Source: Chryseobacterium sp. ERMR1:04 (lineage in GTDB: Bacteria; Bacteroidota; Bacteroidia; Flavobacteriales; Weeksellaceae). From it: a stretch of 64,000 nt of DNA. Below are positions 7,641 through 16,166 of this stretch, piece after piece (the stretch's first letter is position 1; every line of letters starts with the position of its first letter). Under the pieces are notes generated by a model. That model was not told where the DNA came from, did no database searches, and was given only the letters and a program-made list of their open reading frames with translations. The stretch lies in NCBI RefSeq assembly GCF_001297705.1, contig NZ_LIRF01000008.1:682001-746000 (forward strand), read 5' to 3'. The translations under genes and the position numbers were made by a program.

Positions 7641-9482
7641 ATGGAGTTTAGAAATGATATACAAGGAATAAGAGCATTGGCCTTCTTATTAGTATTTATT
7701 TTTCATTTAAATTACAATTGGTTACCTGGAGGTTTTATTGGGGTAGACGTATTCTTTGTTATATCTGGATATTTAATGACGTCCATTATTATCGGGCAAA
7801 AAGACAATCATACTTTTCAATTTTATGATTTTTACTTAAAACGGCTGAAAAGAATATTTCCCGCTTATCTTTTCCTTATTATCTCAGCAACTACTGCAGG
7901 ATTTTTCGTCTATTTAAGTCGAGATTTTTGGACACTTCAAAAGTCTGCAGGCGCATCAGCTTCATTTGTTTCAAATCTATTATTTTCTCGTGGAGATTCT
8001 TATTTTGGGGCTAAACTGGAAGATAACCCATTTCTACATACCTGGTCTTTATCTATTGAAATGCAATTTTACTTTTTACTTCCATTGTTTCTTATGGTCT
8101 GTAAAAAAAAATATTTACCTCGAATTATTCTCTTATTAATTATTCTTTTCACTATTTACACCAATATTGGAATGTCTATTGAAAATGATAATTCATCACA
8201 ATATTTTTCATTGATATCCAGAATTCCTGAGTTTTTAATCGGAGCATTTTATAGCCTTACGTTTAAAAAGAAAATTAATTTTAATAGATTCTATAATAAT
8301 ATTTTCGCCTCATTGAGCTTATTAGCTTTACTATTATCTGCTATTTTAATCAATAAAAATGTTTTTTTTCCTGGGGTTTTAGCTTTAATTCCAACTATTG
8401 CCACAGCAAATTTATTAGTTTCAGATAATAATTTTATCTCTGATTTTTTTGCTAAGAAAGCGCCCGTTTACATAGGAGAACTCTCCTACTCATTGTACTT
8501 ATGGCATTGGCCCATTATTGCTTTTATTAGGTATTACAATGATGATTACGTCCTAACTACCAATGAAATTATTTTCATTGGCATTCTAACCTTTTTTCTC
8601 TCTTGGTTTTCCTATCAGTTTATTGAACGTTTTTTTAGAAAAAAAAGTAATTCTATCTTTATTCGTTCTATCGTTTCGGGTGGAGCCCTATTAATTCTTA
8701 TTACTCTTTTACTTCCAAAAGCAACTCAATCTCTCCATATTCCCGATATTTATACGTCTCCAACATTTGGTATGAATTCTCATAATCAGAAAAAAATTGA
8801 ATTTTTCGGGGATAAGAAATCTAAAAACAACCAAATACTACTTATCGGAGATAGCCATGCTTTAAACATTAAGCCCTTTTTAGATTATATAGGAAGGAAA
8901 AATGATTTTGCTTTTTCTACAGTTACAACAGACGGATTGCCCGCATTAACAGGAATAGGAAAAGATAATTTTAAGCCTTCTGAAATGAAATTTTATGATG
9001 CATCTCAACAACTTGCAGGGTTTACGCAGCAAAATATCAATAAGAACAAAATTATTTTAATTAATGCAATTGCCTTATTAGAGCCCAAAACAGGGAATAC
9101 ATCAGTATACATGGCATTGGAAAAAGTAGCACAATCGCTAAAGCCCAACCAAAAGTTGGTTGTATTCAATACATTTCCGGCAGTTGATAGAGATCCCGTA
9201 AAAATTAATAGAGATTACCTCAAAAGAACCACAAAAAAATTTAAAATTATTGATAATCCAATCAATAGAAATGCATTGAAGAAGTTTGCGGCTACTTACA
9301 AAAACGTTTATTTTTACGATCTTTCTAAAAGTAAAGTATTTAAAAATGCTCCTTTTTATAAGGATACGTTAATATATTATAATCGTTCTCATATCAACTA
9401 TTATGGTTCGATTTTTTTAGCCAAAGATTTAGAAAAAGATTTTATGTCTTTCTTAAAGCCTATAATCGATGATACAAAATAA
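7641..9482 (+). CDS. Membrane O-acyltransferase with C-terminal SGNH domain (OafA/YrhL type)
   Basis: A 613-residue two-domain protein that transfers acyl (often acetyl) groups to surface polysaccharide or similar glycans. Residues 1 to about 350 form the acyltransferase-3 membrane domain with some ten hydrophobic helices. It opens with the signature RNDIQGIRALAFLLVFIFHL and GGFIGVDVFFVISGY, and contains FLHTWSLSIEMQFY and ELSYSLYLWHWPII. After a linker, an SGNH hydrolase-like domain starts at ILLIGDSHALN (near 403) and ends with the His-containing RSHINYYGS block. The gene is visibly more AT-rich than its neighbours and stands alone, as O-antigen-modifying genes often do; the substrate cannot be read from sequence. 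Confidence 0.92.
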   Translation: MEFRNDIQGIRALAFLLVFIFHLNYNWLPGGFIGVDVFFVISGYLMTSIIIGQKDNHTFQFYDFYLKRLKRIFPAYLFLIISATTAGFFVYLSRDFWTLQKSAGASASFVSNLLFSRGDSYFGAKLEDNPFLHTWSLSIEMQFYFLLPLFLMVCKKKYLPRIILLLIILFTIYTNIGMSIENDNSSQYFSLISRIPEFLIGAFYSLTFKKKINFNRFYNNIFASLSLLALLLSAILINKNVFFPGVLALIPTIATANLLVSDNNFISDFFAKKAPVYIGELSYSLYLWHWPIIAFIRYYNDDYVLTTNEIIFIGILTFFLSWFSYQFIERFFRKKSNSIFIRSIVSGGALLILITLLLPKATQSLHIPDIYTSPTFGMNSHNQKKIEFFGDKKSKNNQILLIGDSHALNIKPFLDYIGRKNDFAFSTVTTDGLPALTGIGKDNFKPSEMKFYDASQQLAGFTQQNINKNKIILINAIALLEPKTGNTSVYMALEKVAQSLKPNQKLVVFNTFPAVDRDPVKINRDYLKRTTKKFKIIDNPINRNALKKFAATYKNVYFYDLSKSKVFKNAPFYKDTLIYYNRSHINYYGSIFLAKDLEKDFMSFLKPIIDDTK

Positions 9483-9565
9483 TATTATTGTTGTTTACTT
9501 ATAATTTATTTTTCAAAGATTTGTTTAACTTTCTTCTACATTAGAGATTGAGCTATTTTAAACAA

Positions 9566-9589
9566 AAAAACCACTACAAAAGCAGTGGT
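9566..9589 (-). terminator. Terminator for the thiL transcript
   Basis: On the minus strand, ACCACT and AGTGGT arms (plus-strand 9584-9589 and 9570-9575) enclose an 8-base loop and are followed by a T run. It lies downstream of the thiL stop. Confidence 0.7.
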
Positions 9590-9625
9590 CTTACAATATT
9601 TCAAAATTAAGTATACAACTTATTC

Positions 9626-10681
9626 TTAGTTATTTCCTAAAAAAGCATCCCATCCTTGAGCGGTAAGAGAAACCAATTGGTTAGAACCTCTTGCCACCAT
9701 AAAATTACCTTCTTCTTTATCAACAGCATGTCCAATGATTGTGAAATCAGGATGGTTTTTCATTTTCTCAAAATCATTTGGTGAAATGGTAAATAATAAT
9801 TCATAATCTTCACCTCCACTTAAAGCTGCCATTACAGGGTTTAAATTAAATTCATCCGCTGTCGTAATTGTCAGATTATCCATTGGAACTTTCTCTTCAT
9901 ATAATCTGAAACCTACTTTTGATTGATCTGAAAGATGTAAAATTTCAGAAGCCAAACCATCAGAAATATCGATCATGGAAGTTGGTTTAATACCTAATCC
10001 TTCTAAAATACCTTTAACGTCTGTTCTTGCTTCAGGCTTCAATTGTCTTTCCAGAATATAATCAAATCCTTCCATTTCAGGTTGCATATTCGGGTCAGCA
10101 AGGAACACAGCGTGCTCTCTTTCTAGGATCTGAAGTCCCATATAAGCACCTCCTAAATCTCCACTTACAACAAGAAGATCATTGGGTTGTGCGGTACTTC
10201 TTTTTACAATGTTTTCTTCATCTTCGAGACCAACAGCCGTAATACTCATGACCAAACCTGCGTTTGAGCTTGTTGTATCTCCACCAATTAGATCCACTTT
10301 ATATCTGGTGCAAGCCGCCTGAATTCCAGAATAAATTTCTTCCAAAGCTTCTACCGGAAAACGGTTTGACACCGCCAAAGAAACTAAGATCTGTGTTGGA
10401 GTAGCATTCATTGCCGCAACATCGCTAAGATTCACAACAACCGCTTTATATCCTAAATGTTTTAACGGAACATATCCCAAATTGAAATGCACACCTTCTG
10501 CTAAAACATCTGTGGTAAGAACAACTTTTTTATTTCCGGGATTAATGATTGCCGCATCATCTCCTACTCCAAGTTCCGAAGACTCATTGGATAAAGGAAA
10601 ATGTTCTGTTAAATGCTTAATTAATCCAAATTCTCCTAATTTAGAGATCGGCGTTAATTCTGGTTCTTTATCTTCAAACAT
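9626..10681 (-). CDS. thiL: Thiamine-monophosphate kinase
   Basis: ThiL phosphorylates thiamine monophosphate to the active cofactor thiamine diphosphate with ATP. The 351-residue protein has the AIR-synthase-like fold motifs: GVGDDAAIINPG near 42, TTDVLAEGVHFNL, NLSDVAAMNATP, the GGDTTSSNAGL loop, VSGDLGGAYMGLQ, SMIDISDGLASEI and LSGGEDYELLFT. It starts with MFEDKEPELTPISKLGEFGLI, the usual N-terminus in flavobacteria. The following minus-strand genes are spaced far enough that it may be a single-gene unit; the upstream thioesterase lies 76 bases away and could share its transcript. Confidence 0.96.
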   Translation of the reverse strand: MFEDKEPELTPISKLGEFGLIKHLTEHFPLSNESSELGVGDDAAIINPGNKKVVLTTDVLAEGVHFNLGYVPLKHLGYKAVVVNLSDVAAMNATPTQILVSLAVSNRFPVEALEEIYSGIQAACTRYKVDLIGGDTTSSNAGLVMSITAVGLEDEENIVKRSTAQPNDLLVVSGDLGGAYMGLQILEREHAVFLADPNMQPEMEGFDYILERQLKPEARTDVKGILEGLGIKPTSMIDISDGLASEILHLSDQSKVGFRLYEEKVPMDNLTITTADEFNLNPVMAALSGGEDYELLFTISPNDFEKMKNHPDFTIIGHAVDKEEGNFMVARGSNQLVSLTAQGWDAFLGNN

Positions 10682-10757
10682 ATTTTTTAATTATAAGTAA
10701 TGGGTAGTAAGGTAATAAGCAATGCCTGAACATTCAACTTTGAACCTTACACTAAAT

Positions 10758-11249
10758 TTATACAAGTTTCGACGGATCAATATTTTCCGGACGGAAAGGT
10801 AATTTCTTAAAATCTTCTCTCGTTAAAACTATTGTATCCGGGGTTTTATATTTGTTCATCGCTTCCATCACATCATCCGGTGGCGTTGTCATTTTTCTCA
10901 GCATGGTATCAATCCAAACGCCTGTAGCTTCTGAAGTTGCACAATGCGAGCCATCAGGAAGGTAAAACTTGTGTACAAAACGATAAATAGAAGAATCTTC
11001 TGCACACCCATCAATTTCCAGACTTACAATAACCATCTGATCTGCAAATATTTCTTTGAAAAAAGAAAATCTTTCGTGCATGATCACAGGACCAATCCCC
11101 CATCTGCTCATTTGTGTAACCCCCATCTTTTCCTGCTTCATAAAAGCCATTCTGGTTTGTGCACAAAATTGTACATACGATGAGTTTGCTAAATGTTTGT
11201 TGGCATCAAGATCACTCCAACGAACTTCGAATTTATGGTAAAATATCAT
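10758..11249 (-). CDS. Acyl-CoA thioesterase, hotdog fold (4HBT family)
   Basis: A 163-residue single hotdog domain of the YbgC/FadM type, which hydrolyses acyl-CoA thioesters in the cytoplasm. The catalytic-region signature is at the N-terminus: FEVRWSDLDANKHLANSSYV (residues 6-25), with the Asp of the SDLDANKH motif in the usual place. The body then runs MSRWGIGPVIMHERFSFFKE. Length and motif order are normal for the family. The natural substrate, whether a small aromatic or a fatty acyl-CoA, cannot be told. It is transcribed in the same direction as thiL. Confidence 0.87.
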   Translation of the reverse strand: MIFYHKFEVRWSDLDANKHLANSSYVQFCAQTRMAFMKQEKMGVTQMSRWGIGPVIMHERFSFFKEIFADQMVIVSLEIDGCAEDSSIYRFVHKFYLPDGSHCATSEATGVWIDTMLRKMTTPPDDVMEAMNKYKTPDTIVLTREDFKKLPFRPENIDPSKLV

Positions 11250-11286
11250 TTAAATTTTATTTTTTAATAATGAACTCCAACTTTTT

Positions 11287-11469
11287 AACCACAAAAGGAA
11301 CAAAAGCTTTTGCAACGCGTAGGTCTTTCAAGCTATCTTTCAACAATAAACAAAAGAATACATTAGTTTTAAAAAATCTTTGATTTTCATCTTCTGTGAA
11401 CTTTTAAACTGTTTAATATTAAACTTATTTGTTCTAAAGTGTTTACAATCTTTTGTTCCTTTTGTGGTT
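11287..11469. repeat. Inverted-repeat intergenic element with 20-bp perfect arms
   Basis: The arm AACCACAAAAGGAACAAAAG at 11287-11306 recurs as its exact reverse complement at 11450-11469, with 143 AT-rich bases between. It fills most of the 335-base gap between the divergent thioesterase and flavoprotein genes. No open frame of note is inside. The shape is that of a small non-coding mobile or REP/MITE-like element; no target-site duplication was clear. Confidence 0.6.
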
Positions 11470-11542
11470 GATTATTTTCACTTTAAAGTTCAAAAAATTA
11501 TAATCTTCAAAATTACTCAAATAAGATGGTTTATAAAAATTG

Positions 11543-11550
11543 TAGTTTTG
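11543..11550 (+). promoter_or_regulatory. -7 promoter box for the flavoprotein gene
   Basis: TAGTTTTG matches TAnnTTTG and lies 34 bases before the ATG at 11585. Confidence 0.4.
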
Positions 11551-11584
11551 TAAAAATAATCTTGAGCATAAGATTAATAGAAAT

Positions 11585-12787
11585 ATGAAGCAAATTATCA
11601 TTATTGGAGGCGGTGCAGCTGGTTTTTTCTGTGCATCGAATCTTGACGAAACAAAATACAATATTACAATTCTAGAGCAAAACTCAGATGTACTTCAGAA
11701 GGTTAAAATTTCCGGAGGCGGAAGATGTAATGTTACTCATGCATGCTTTGATCCAAAGGAATTGGTTCAATTTTACCCTCGTGGAAACAAAGAATTATTA
11801 AGTGTTTTTACCAAATTTCAACCTGGAGACACGATGGATTGGTTTGATCAAAGAAAAGTCTCATTAAAAATAGAAAACGACAACAGGGTTTTTCCAGAAA
11901 GCAATTCTTCGCAAACGATTATCAAAACATTATGGAATGAAATTCAGCAGAAGAACGTTGAAGTAAAAACAAAATGTTCGGTAAAGGAGATTGAAAAATT
12001 AGACGAAAAATATGTCGTTACAACAAGTTTAGGCGATTTTGAAGCCGATTATGTTATATACACCACCGGAAGCTCACCAAAATCATTGAAAATCATTGAA
12101 AATTTAGGACATAAAATCATTGATTTAGTTCCTTCCCTTTTCACATTCAACATTAAGAATGATTTATTAAAAGACTTACCTGGAACAAGTTTTGAAAATG
12201 CAGAAATCTCTATTCCAAAATTAAAAACGGAAGAAAGCGGACCTTTATTAATTACCCATTGGGGACTTTCGGGACCCGCAATTTTAAAAATATCGGCTTG
12301 GGAAGCACTAAGTTTAGCCAAGGTTAAATATAATTTTGAAATTGAAGTTAATTTTATCTCAAAAGATATTGATGATGCAGAAGAATTATTTCAAAACTTC
12401 AAACAATCCAATCCAAAAAAGACTATTGGACTGGCAAAAATATTTGATATTACGAATAGATTCTGGCAGAAAATATTAGAAGTTTCCAAAGTAGACCTCA
12501 ATAAACAAGTTGCCCAAATTTCAGGAAAGGAAATGCAAACTATTCTGGAAAATCTCTGTAAAAAGAAATTGCAGGTAACAGGAAAATCAACGTTTAAAGA
12601 TGAGTTTGTAACCGCCGGAGGGGTAGATTTAAAAGAAATTAATTTTAAAAACATGTCCTCTAAAATTTTACCTAATTTTTATGTTGCCGGAGAAGTATTG
12701 AATATTGATGCCGTAACCGGAGGCTTTAATTTTCAGGCTTGCTGGAGTGAAGCTTGGTTGATTGCGCAGGATTTGAATTTGAAATAA
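11585..12787 (+). CDS. FAD-dependent oxidoreductase, HI0933/YhiN (BaiN-like) family
   Basis: A 400-residue flavoprotein. The FAD-binding Rossmann motif is at the very start, MKQIIIIGGGAAGFFCASNL, followed by the family hallmark ISGGGRCNVTHAC near residue 43. The C-terminal FAD contact FYVAGEVLNIDAVTGGFNFQ and the closing QACWSEAW are also typical. The family includes BaiN and YhiN; most members have no proven substrate. The gene has a TAGTTTTG promoter box and is followed by a repeat element rather than a terminator hairpin. Confidence 0.92.
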   Translation: MKQIIIIGGGAAGFFCASNLDETKYNITILEQNSDVLQKVKISGGGRCNVTHACFDPKELVQFYPRGNKELLSVFTKFQPGDTMDWFDQRKVSLKIENDNRVFPESNSSQTIIKTLWNEIQQKNVEVKTKCSVKEIEKLDEKYVVTTSLGDFEADYVIYTTGSSPKSLKIIENLGHKIIDLVPSLFTFNIKNDLLKDLPGTSFENAEISIPKLKTEESGPLLITHWGLSGPAILKISAWEALSLAKVKYNFEIEVNFISKDIDDAEELFQNFKQSNPKKTIGLAKIFDITNRFWQKILEVSKVDLNKQVAQISGKEMQTILENLCKKKLQVTGKSTFKDEFVTAGGVDLKEINFKNMSSKILPNFYVAGEVLNIDAVTGGFNFQACWSEAWLIAQDLNLK

Positions 12788-12793
12788 TTAATA

Positions 12794-12874
12794 AAACACA
12801 AATGGCACGAATAATTTCACAAATAGCACAATTCATTGGTGAATATTTGTGGTGAAATTTGTGATATTAGTGTT
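12794..12874. repeat. Inverted-repeat element, CAC(G/A)AAT family, copy 1
   Basis: An imperfect foldback. The left side reads AAACACAAATGGCACGAAT and the right side, reverse-complemented, AAACACTAATATCACAAAT; both continue into TTTCAC. The same vocabulary (CACGAATGGCACAAAT, TTTCAC, ATTAGTG) forms the element at 36161-36240. It sits directly behind the flavoprotein stop and runs up to the membrane-protein start. Confidence 0.55.
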
Positions 12875-12896
12875 TAAAAAAATACAAATTAGAAAA

Positions 12897-13535
12897 ATGC
12901 TTTTAGTCAAGAAAAATATCCCAAGCATCTTAAAAATCCTTTTCACAATCGGGTTTGGGTATTTTTTTTGGCTTATGCTAAAAATTACGTTAGAATATAT
13001 TCCATTAAAAACGGAAGTGAGCTTTTTAATGATTAAACAAACAGAAGTTGTTGACAGACCTGAATATCTGTGGTTCTTCTACACCCATGTTTATACGAGT
13101 ATTTTTGTTTTACTTTCAGGGTTTTTAGCGATTCTCAGGAAAGATTTTGGATTGAAAAATTTCCATAGAAATTCGGGGAAAGTGTATATCTTTTTATTAT
13201 TAATTTTCTCTGCTCCGTCAGGACTTTACATGGGATTTTTTGCCAATGGAGATGTTTTTTCTAAAATCTCTTTTATTATTTTGGGAAGTTTGTGGTGGTT
13301 TACTACTTTTAAAGCTTACCAATTTGCCCGACAGAAAAAATTTAAACAACATAAACAATGGATGTGGCGCAGTTTTGCATTAACGCTATCTGCAATCACC
13401 TTAAGAATGTGGAAAGTTATTATTGTCTATTTTTTCCATCCCAATCCGATGGATGTTTATGAAATCATTGCATGGATGGGTTGGGTCCCAAATATCCTTT
13501 TAATTGAATATTTAATCACAAAAAAAATTATATAA
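12897..13535 (+). CDS. DUF2306 family membrane protein
   Basis: An integral membrane protein of about 212 residues with six to seven hydrophobic segments (for example ILKILFTIGFGYFFWLML, FYTHVYTSIFVLLSGFLAIL, KISFIILGSLWWFTTFKAYQ). The histidines in FYTHVYTS and KFKQHKQWMWRSFALTLSA match the conserved haem-ligand-like positions of the DUF2306 cytochrome-b561-like family, whose role is unknown. I chose the ATG at 12897: an upstream GTG at 12849 would place 16 codons inside the repeat element. The Asp- and Pro-containing loop FHPNPMDVYEIIAWMGWVPN precedes the last helix. Confidence 0.8.
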   Translation: MLLVKKNIPSILKILFTIGFGYFFWLMLKITLEYIPLKTEVSFLMIKQTEVVDRPEYLWFFYTHVYTSIFVLLSGFLAILRKDFGLKNFHRNSGKVYIFLLLIFSAPSGLYMGFFANGDVFSKISFIILGSLWWFTTFKAYQFARQKKFKQHKQWMWRSFALTLSAITLRMWKVIIVYFFHPNPMDVYEIIAWMGWVPNILLIEYLITKKII

Positions 13536-13555
13536 AATCGCTTTACTACAATCCG

Positions 13556-13563
13556 TAATTTTG
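13556..13563 (+). promoter_or_regulatory. -7 promoter box for the YARHG lipoprotein
   Basis: TAATTTTG fits TAnnTTTG, 40 bases before the ATG at 13603. Confidence 0.4.
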
Positions 13564-13602
13564 CGATTGCACATCACCATTAAAAATCAAAAAAACTCAT
13601 CT

Positions 13603-14520
13603 ATGAAAATTTTAAAATTAACATTAATCTCCTTATTTACCATCAGTTTAATAGCCTGTAAAAAGGATGCAAAAGAAACGGGGGCCTCAAAAGATTCTCT
13701 GGTTACAAAGAAAGATTCCACAGTGGTTCCTGAGGTTCATCAAGAATTGTACGGAATTTATATGGGAGATTTTGCAGGAAAGGAAATGATTACTTCTGAA
13801 GATGGAGAGGAATATGAAGGAGAGGTTAATAAAAAACTGGCTTTAAAGATCAACAGAATTACAAAAGACAGCGTTTACGGTCAAAGTATTGTAAATGGAA
13901 ATCAGCGTCCTTTCAGAGGAATTTTTAATGAAGATTCAAAATCATTTACACTCGACGAACCCGGAAATGATAAAACGGACGGTAGATTTGAAGTAAAATT
14001 AGCTGGTGACAGTTTGACGGGAAAATGGTCAGTATTTAATAAAAAAGCGGTAAAATCTCCTATAAAAACATTAAAATTAACCAAAAAACAGTTTGTTTAC
14101 AATCCGAATTTTATGCTGGATGAAGATTCAAATTTGGTAGATTGGGAAAATCCAAAAGATTTTGTTGAAAAATATACCAATGAAGAAACCGGGAAAACAG
14201 AAAAATATACAACTCAAAAAAACAGAGTCGCTTCTGATGCCATATTTAAATTAAACGCTTCAAAGCAAAAATTAGCAGAAAAAGATCTTAAAAACTTAAG
14301 AAAACTGGATCTTGAAATCATTAAAAATTCAGTTTTTGCAAGACATGGATATGCTTTCAAAAAACAGACTTACAGAAACTTCTTTGAACAGACAGATTGG
14401 TATATTCCTGTATCTAACAATGTAGACAAAGACCTTTCTCCAATGGAAAAAGAGAACGTGGCTCTATTGAACCGTTTTGTAAAATATGCAGAAGATAAAT
14501 ATGACTCATTCGGAAGATAA
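13603..14520 (+). CDS. Lipoprotein with C-terminal YARHG domain
   Basis: A lipoprotein of about 305 residues. The signal peptide MKILKLTLISLFTISLIAC ends in a lipobox with Cys19, followed by KKDAKE. The region to about residue 170 is a beta-rich domain of unknown name (ELYGIYMGDFAGKEM, LTGKWSVFNKK), and the C-terminus has the YARHG extracellular domain: SVFARHGYAFKKQTYRNFFE then TDWYIP. YARHG is a peptide-binding-like extracellular module of uncertain function. I moved the start to 13603 because the upstream TTG start at 13561 would precede the signal peptide with a non-signal stretch. Confidence 0.85.
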   Translation: MKILKLTLISLFTISLIACKKDAKETGASKDSLVTKKDSTVVPEVHQELYGIYMGDFAGKEMITSEDGEEYEGEVNKKLALKINRITKDSVYGQSIVNGNQRPFRGIFNEDSKSFTLDEPGNDKTDGRFEVKLAGDSLTGKWSVFNKKAVKSPIKTLKLTKKQFVYNPNFMLDEDSNLVDWENPKDFVEKYTNEETGKTEKYTTQKNRVASDAIFKLNASKQKLAEKDLKNLRKLDLEIIKNSVFARHGYAFKKQTYRNFFEQTDWYIPVSNNVDKDLSPMEKENVALLNRFVKYAEDKYDSFGR

Positions 14521-14526
14521 TTGATC

Positions 14527-14922
14527 TTAAGTAAGCTTTTGCAAGCTTCTAGATTCCTCAAACTTCACAAAAAGATACAATAGCACGCAACCCGCTACGT
14601 AGCATAAAATATCAATCCAGGAAAAAGAATTTCCTACCACAATATACATCAGGCTTCCCGGAAGGAAGCCTAATTTGTCTGCAACCTTAAAGTATTGTGC
14701 AAATTCAACCAAGCAAGAAAAGGCTAAGATTCCTAAAATCAGTTTTTGATTATTGATGATCAAAAAACTTTTAACAAAAGTATACAAAAGAATCACGACA
14801 ATCACATCTCCCAGATACGCTCTCACAAAGAAAATATGCTTTAATTTTGTGGCAATTAAAACCTCAACGAAGAAAATTAGAATTGTTAAAAGGAAGTATT
14901 TCAGGCTGAATTTGAAGTTCAT
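14527..14922 (-). CDS. DUF2809 family membrane protein
   Basis: A 131-residue polytopic membrane protein with four predicted helices. The family signature is the RAYLGDVIVVILLYTFVKSF block (about residues 34-53). A second conserved-looking segment is LVEFAQYFKVADKLG, and FSWIDILCYVAGCVLLYLFV forms the last helix. DUF2809 proteins are small membrane proteins of unknown function, sometimes beside VanZ-like genes. It converges with the YARHG gene (6-base gap). Confidence 0.82.
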   Translation of the reverse strand: MNFKFSLKYFLLTILIFFVEVLIATKLKHIFFVRAYLGDVIVVILLYTFVKSFLIINNQKLILGILAFSCLVEFAQYFKVADKLGFLPGSLMYIVVGNSFSWIDILCYVAGCVLLYLFVKFEESRSLQKLT

Positions 14923-14930
14923 ATGGATGT

Positions 14931-14983
14931 TTTGGCTAAAGCCAAATTGGTTTTATTATTAAAAAAACGGGCTAAAGCCCGTT
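14931..14983 (-). repeat. Twin GGCTTTAGCC hairpins; second one acts as terminator
   Basis: Two stem-loops share one core and loop: TTTGGC-TAAA-GCCAAA at 14931-14946 and AACGGGC-TAAA-GCCCGTT at 14966-14983. Read on the minus strand, the second is followed by a T run, so it can terminate the redoxin transcript. Sequences of the form GGGCTAAAGCCCGTTCCTATTGA recur in flavobacterial genomes, from memory, so this may also be a dispersed REP-like unit. Confidence 0.6.
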
Positions 14984-15008
14984 CCTATTGATATATTTTA
15001 CAAAGATA

Positions 15009-15662
15009 TTATTTCTTTACTTTCACGGTGCATCCAATAGCAACCGTTTTCGTCATTTTTATAGGTTCTCCTTTTATCAAAGCATTCACGGCATCTTGCA
15101 CATAATGCTCTGAAACATCATTGGGATCTTCATAATTATTGTCGATCGCACCGATATATTTTACGATATTTTTACCATTTTCTTTCTGTAGAATAAATAC
15201 ATGAGGTGTTTTTGTTGCTCCATATTGCGGGAAAACTTTCTGCCCTTCATCCAACAAGTAAGGAAAAGTAAATCCTTTTTGCTTCGCTCTCTCAATCATT
15301 TGCTTGTAACCATCTTCAGGCTGTACGTTTGGATCATTTGGATTAATGGCAATCACAGGATATCCTTGATCTTTATATTTTTTGTCAAGCTCAACAATTC
15401 TGTCTTCATATTTCTTCGCGTATGGACAATGATTACACGTGAAAATTACAATAAAACCTTTTGCACTTTTAAAATTGCTCAGGGAAACCTTTTTCCCATC
15501 AATATTTTTAAGCTTAAAATCGGTAGCTGAATCTCCTACTTCATAGCCTTTGATTGAAGAAGCAGTATGCTTTGAAGGTGTTTTATCATGGTCAATTGTT
15601 GTGAAACTTAGTAGTCCCAATCCAACAATGCAGGCTGTCATTAAAATTTTTAGATTTTTCAT
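15009..15662 (-). CDS. Secreted thioredoxin-fold (AhpC/TSA-type) protein
   Basis: A 217-residue exported redoxin. The signal peptide is MKNLKILMTACIVGLGLLSF. The thioredoxin fold follows, with redoxin start VGDSATDFKLKNIDGKKVSL and the active-site-like CNHC in FTCNHCPYAKKYEDRI, then VIAINPNDP and TPHVFILQ with the cis-Pro. The CxxC followed by PYAK is characteristic of a thioredoxin-family branch related to peroxiredoxins rather than TlpA. It likely works in the periplasm on thiols. It is 9 bases downstream of a TlpA-like gene on the same strand, so the two probably form a two-gene operon. Confidence 0.87.
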   Translation of the reverse strand: MKNLKILMTACIVGLGLLSFTTIDHDKTPSKHTASSIKGYEVGDSATDFKLKNIDGKKVSLSNFKSAKGFIVIFTCNHCPYAKKYEDRIVELDKKYKDQGYPVIAINPNDPNVQPEDGYKQMIERAKQKGFTFPYLLDEGQKVFPQYGATKTPHVFILQKENGKNIVKYIGAIDNNYEDPNDVSEHYVQDAVNALIKGEPIKMTKTVAIGCTVKVKK

Positions 15663-15671
15663 ACTTTCTGT

Positions 15672-16166
15672 TTATAATAAATTTTTAGTAATTGTGTTTT
15701 CTAGTTCGTCTTTACTCATTTCTCCATCATTGAAATATACTTTCTCTCCATTTTTATAGAAAATCGTCACGGGAATATTTCCGTCCCAATCTTTTTCAAA
15801 TTTCGGAATCCAGGTGTTCATTCTTTTGATATCATCCAGCAAAATTACTTCTGCCGTAAGGTTCTTATTTTTAATAAAGGTAATCACTCTTTCTTTGTCT
15901 GCCAAACGATCAAGCGATACAAGGATCATTTTAAATCTCGGATCGTTAGCATATTTATTATTTACTTCCATAAAATGAGGAAGCTCTTTTACGCACGGTG
16001 CGCAGGTAGTAGACCAGAAATTAACCACGAGAAATTGATCTTTTTCCTGCTTAATTCTTTTTTCCAGTTCTTCATATTTAATGGGAGTAATTGTTGTCTC
16101 TTGTGCATTTAAAACAGTGAAACATACTGACAGAAATAAGATATGGATTACATTCTTCATACTCAA
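15672..16166 (-). CDS. TlpA-family thiol-disulfide oxidoreductase
   Basis: A 164-residue exported thioredoxin-fold protein with signal peptide MSMKNVIHILFLSVCFTVLNAQ. The active site is CAPC in FLVVNFWSTTCAPCVKELPH, the TlpA/ResA arrangement, and the cis-Pro loop is GNIPVTIFYKNGEKV. It probably keeps periplasmic cysteines reduced, for example in cytochrome c maturation, though no haem genes are adjacent. First gene of the pair with the downstream redoxin. Confidence 0.87.
   Translation of the reverse strand: MSMKNVIHILFLSVCFTVLNAQETTITPIKYEELEKRIKQEKDQFLVVNFWSTTCAPCVKELPHFMEVNNKYANDPRFKMILVSLDRLADKERVITFIKNKNLTAEVILLDDIKRMNTWIPKFEKDWDGNIPVTIFYKNGEKVYFNDGEMSKDELENTITKNLL

Noticed and set aside
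12849-12896. Earlier GTG start for the DUF2306 protein
   Set aside because: Those 16 codons lie in the inverted-repeat element and add a non-conserved segment before the first helix; the ATG at 12897 fits better.
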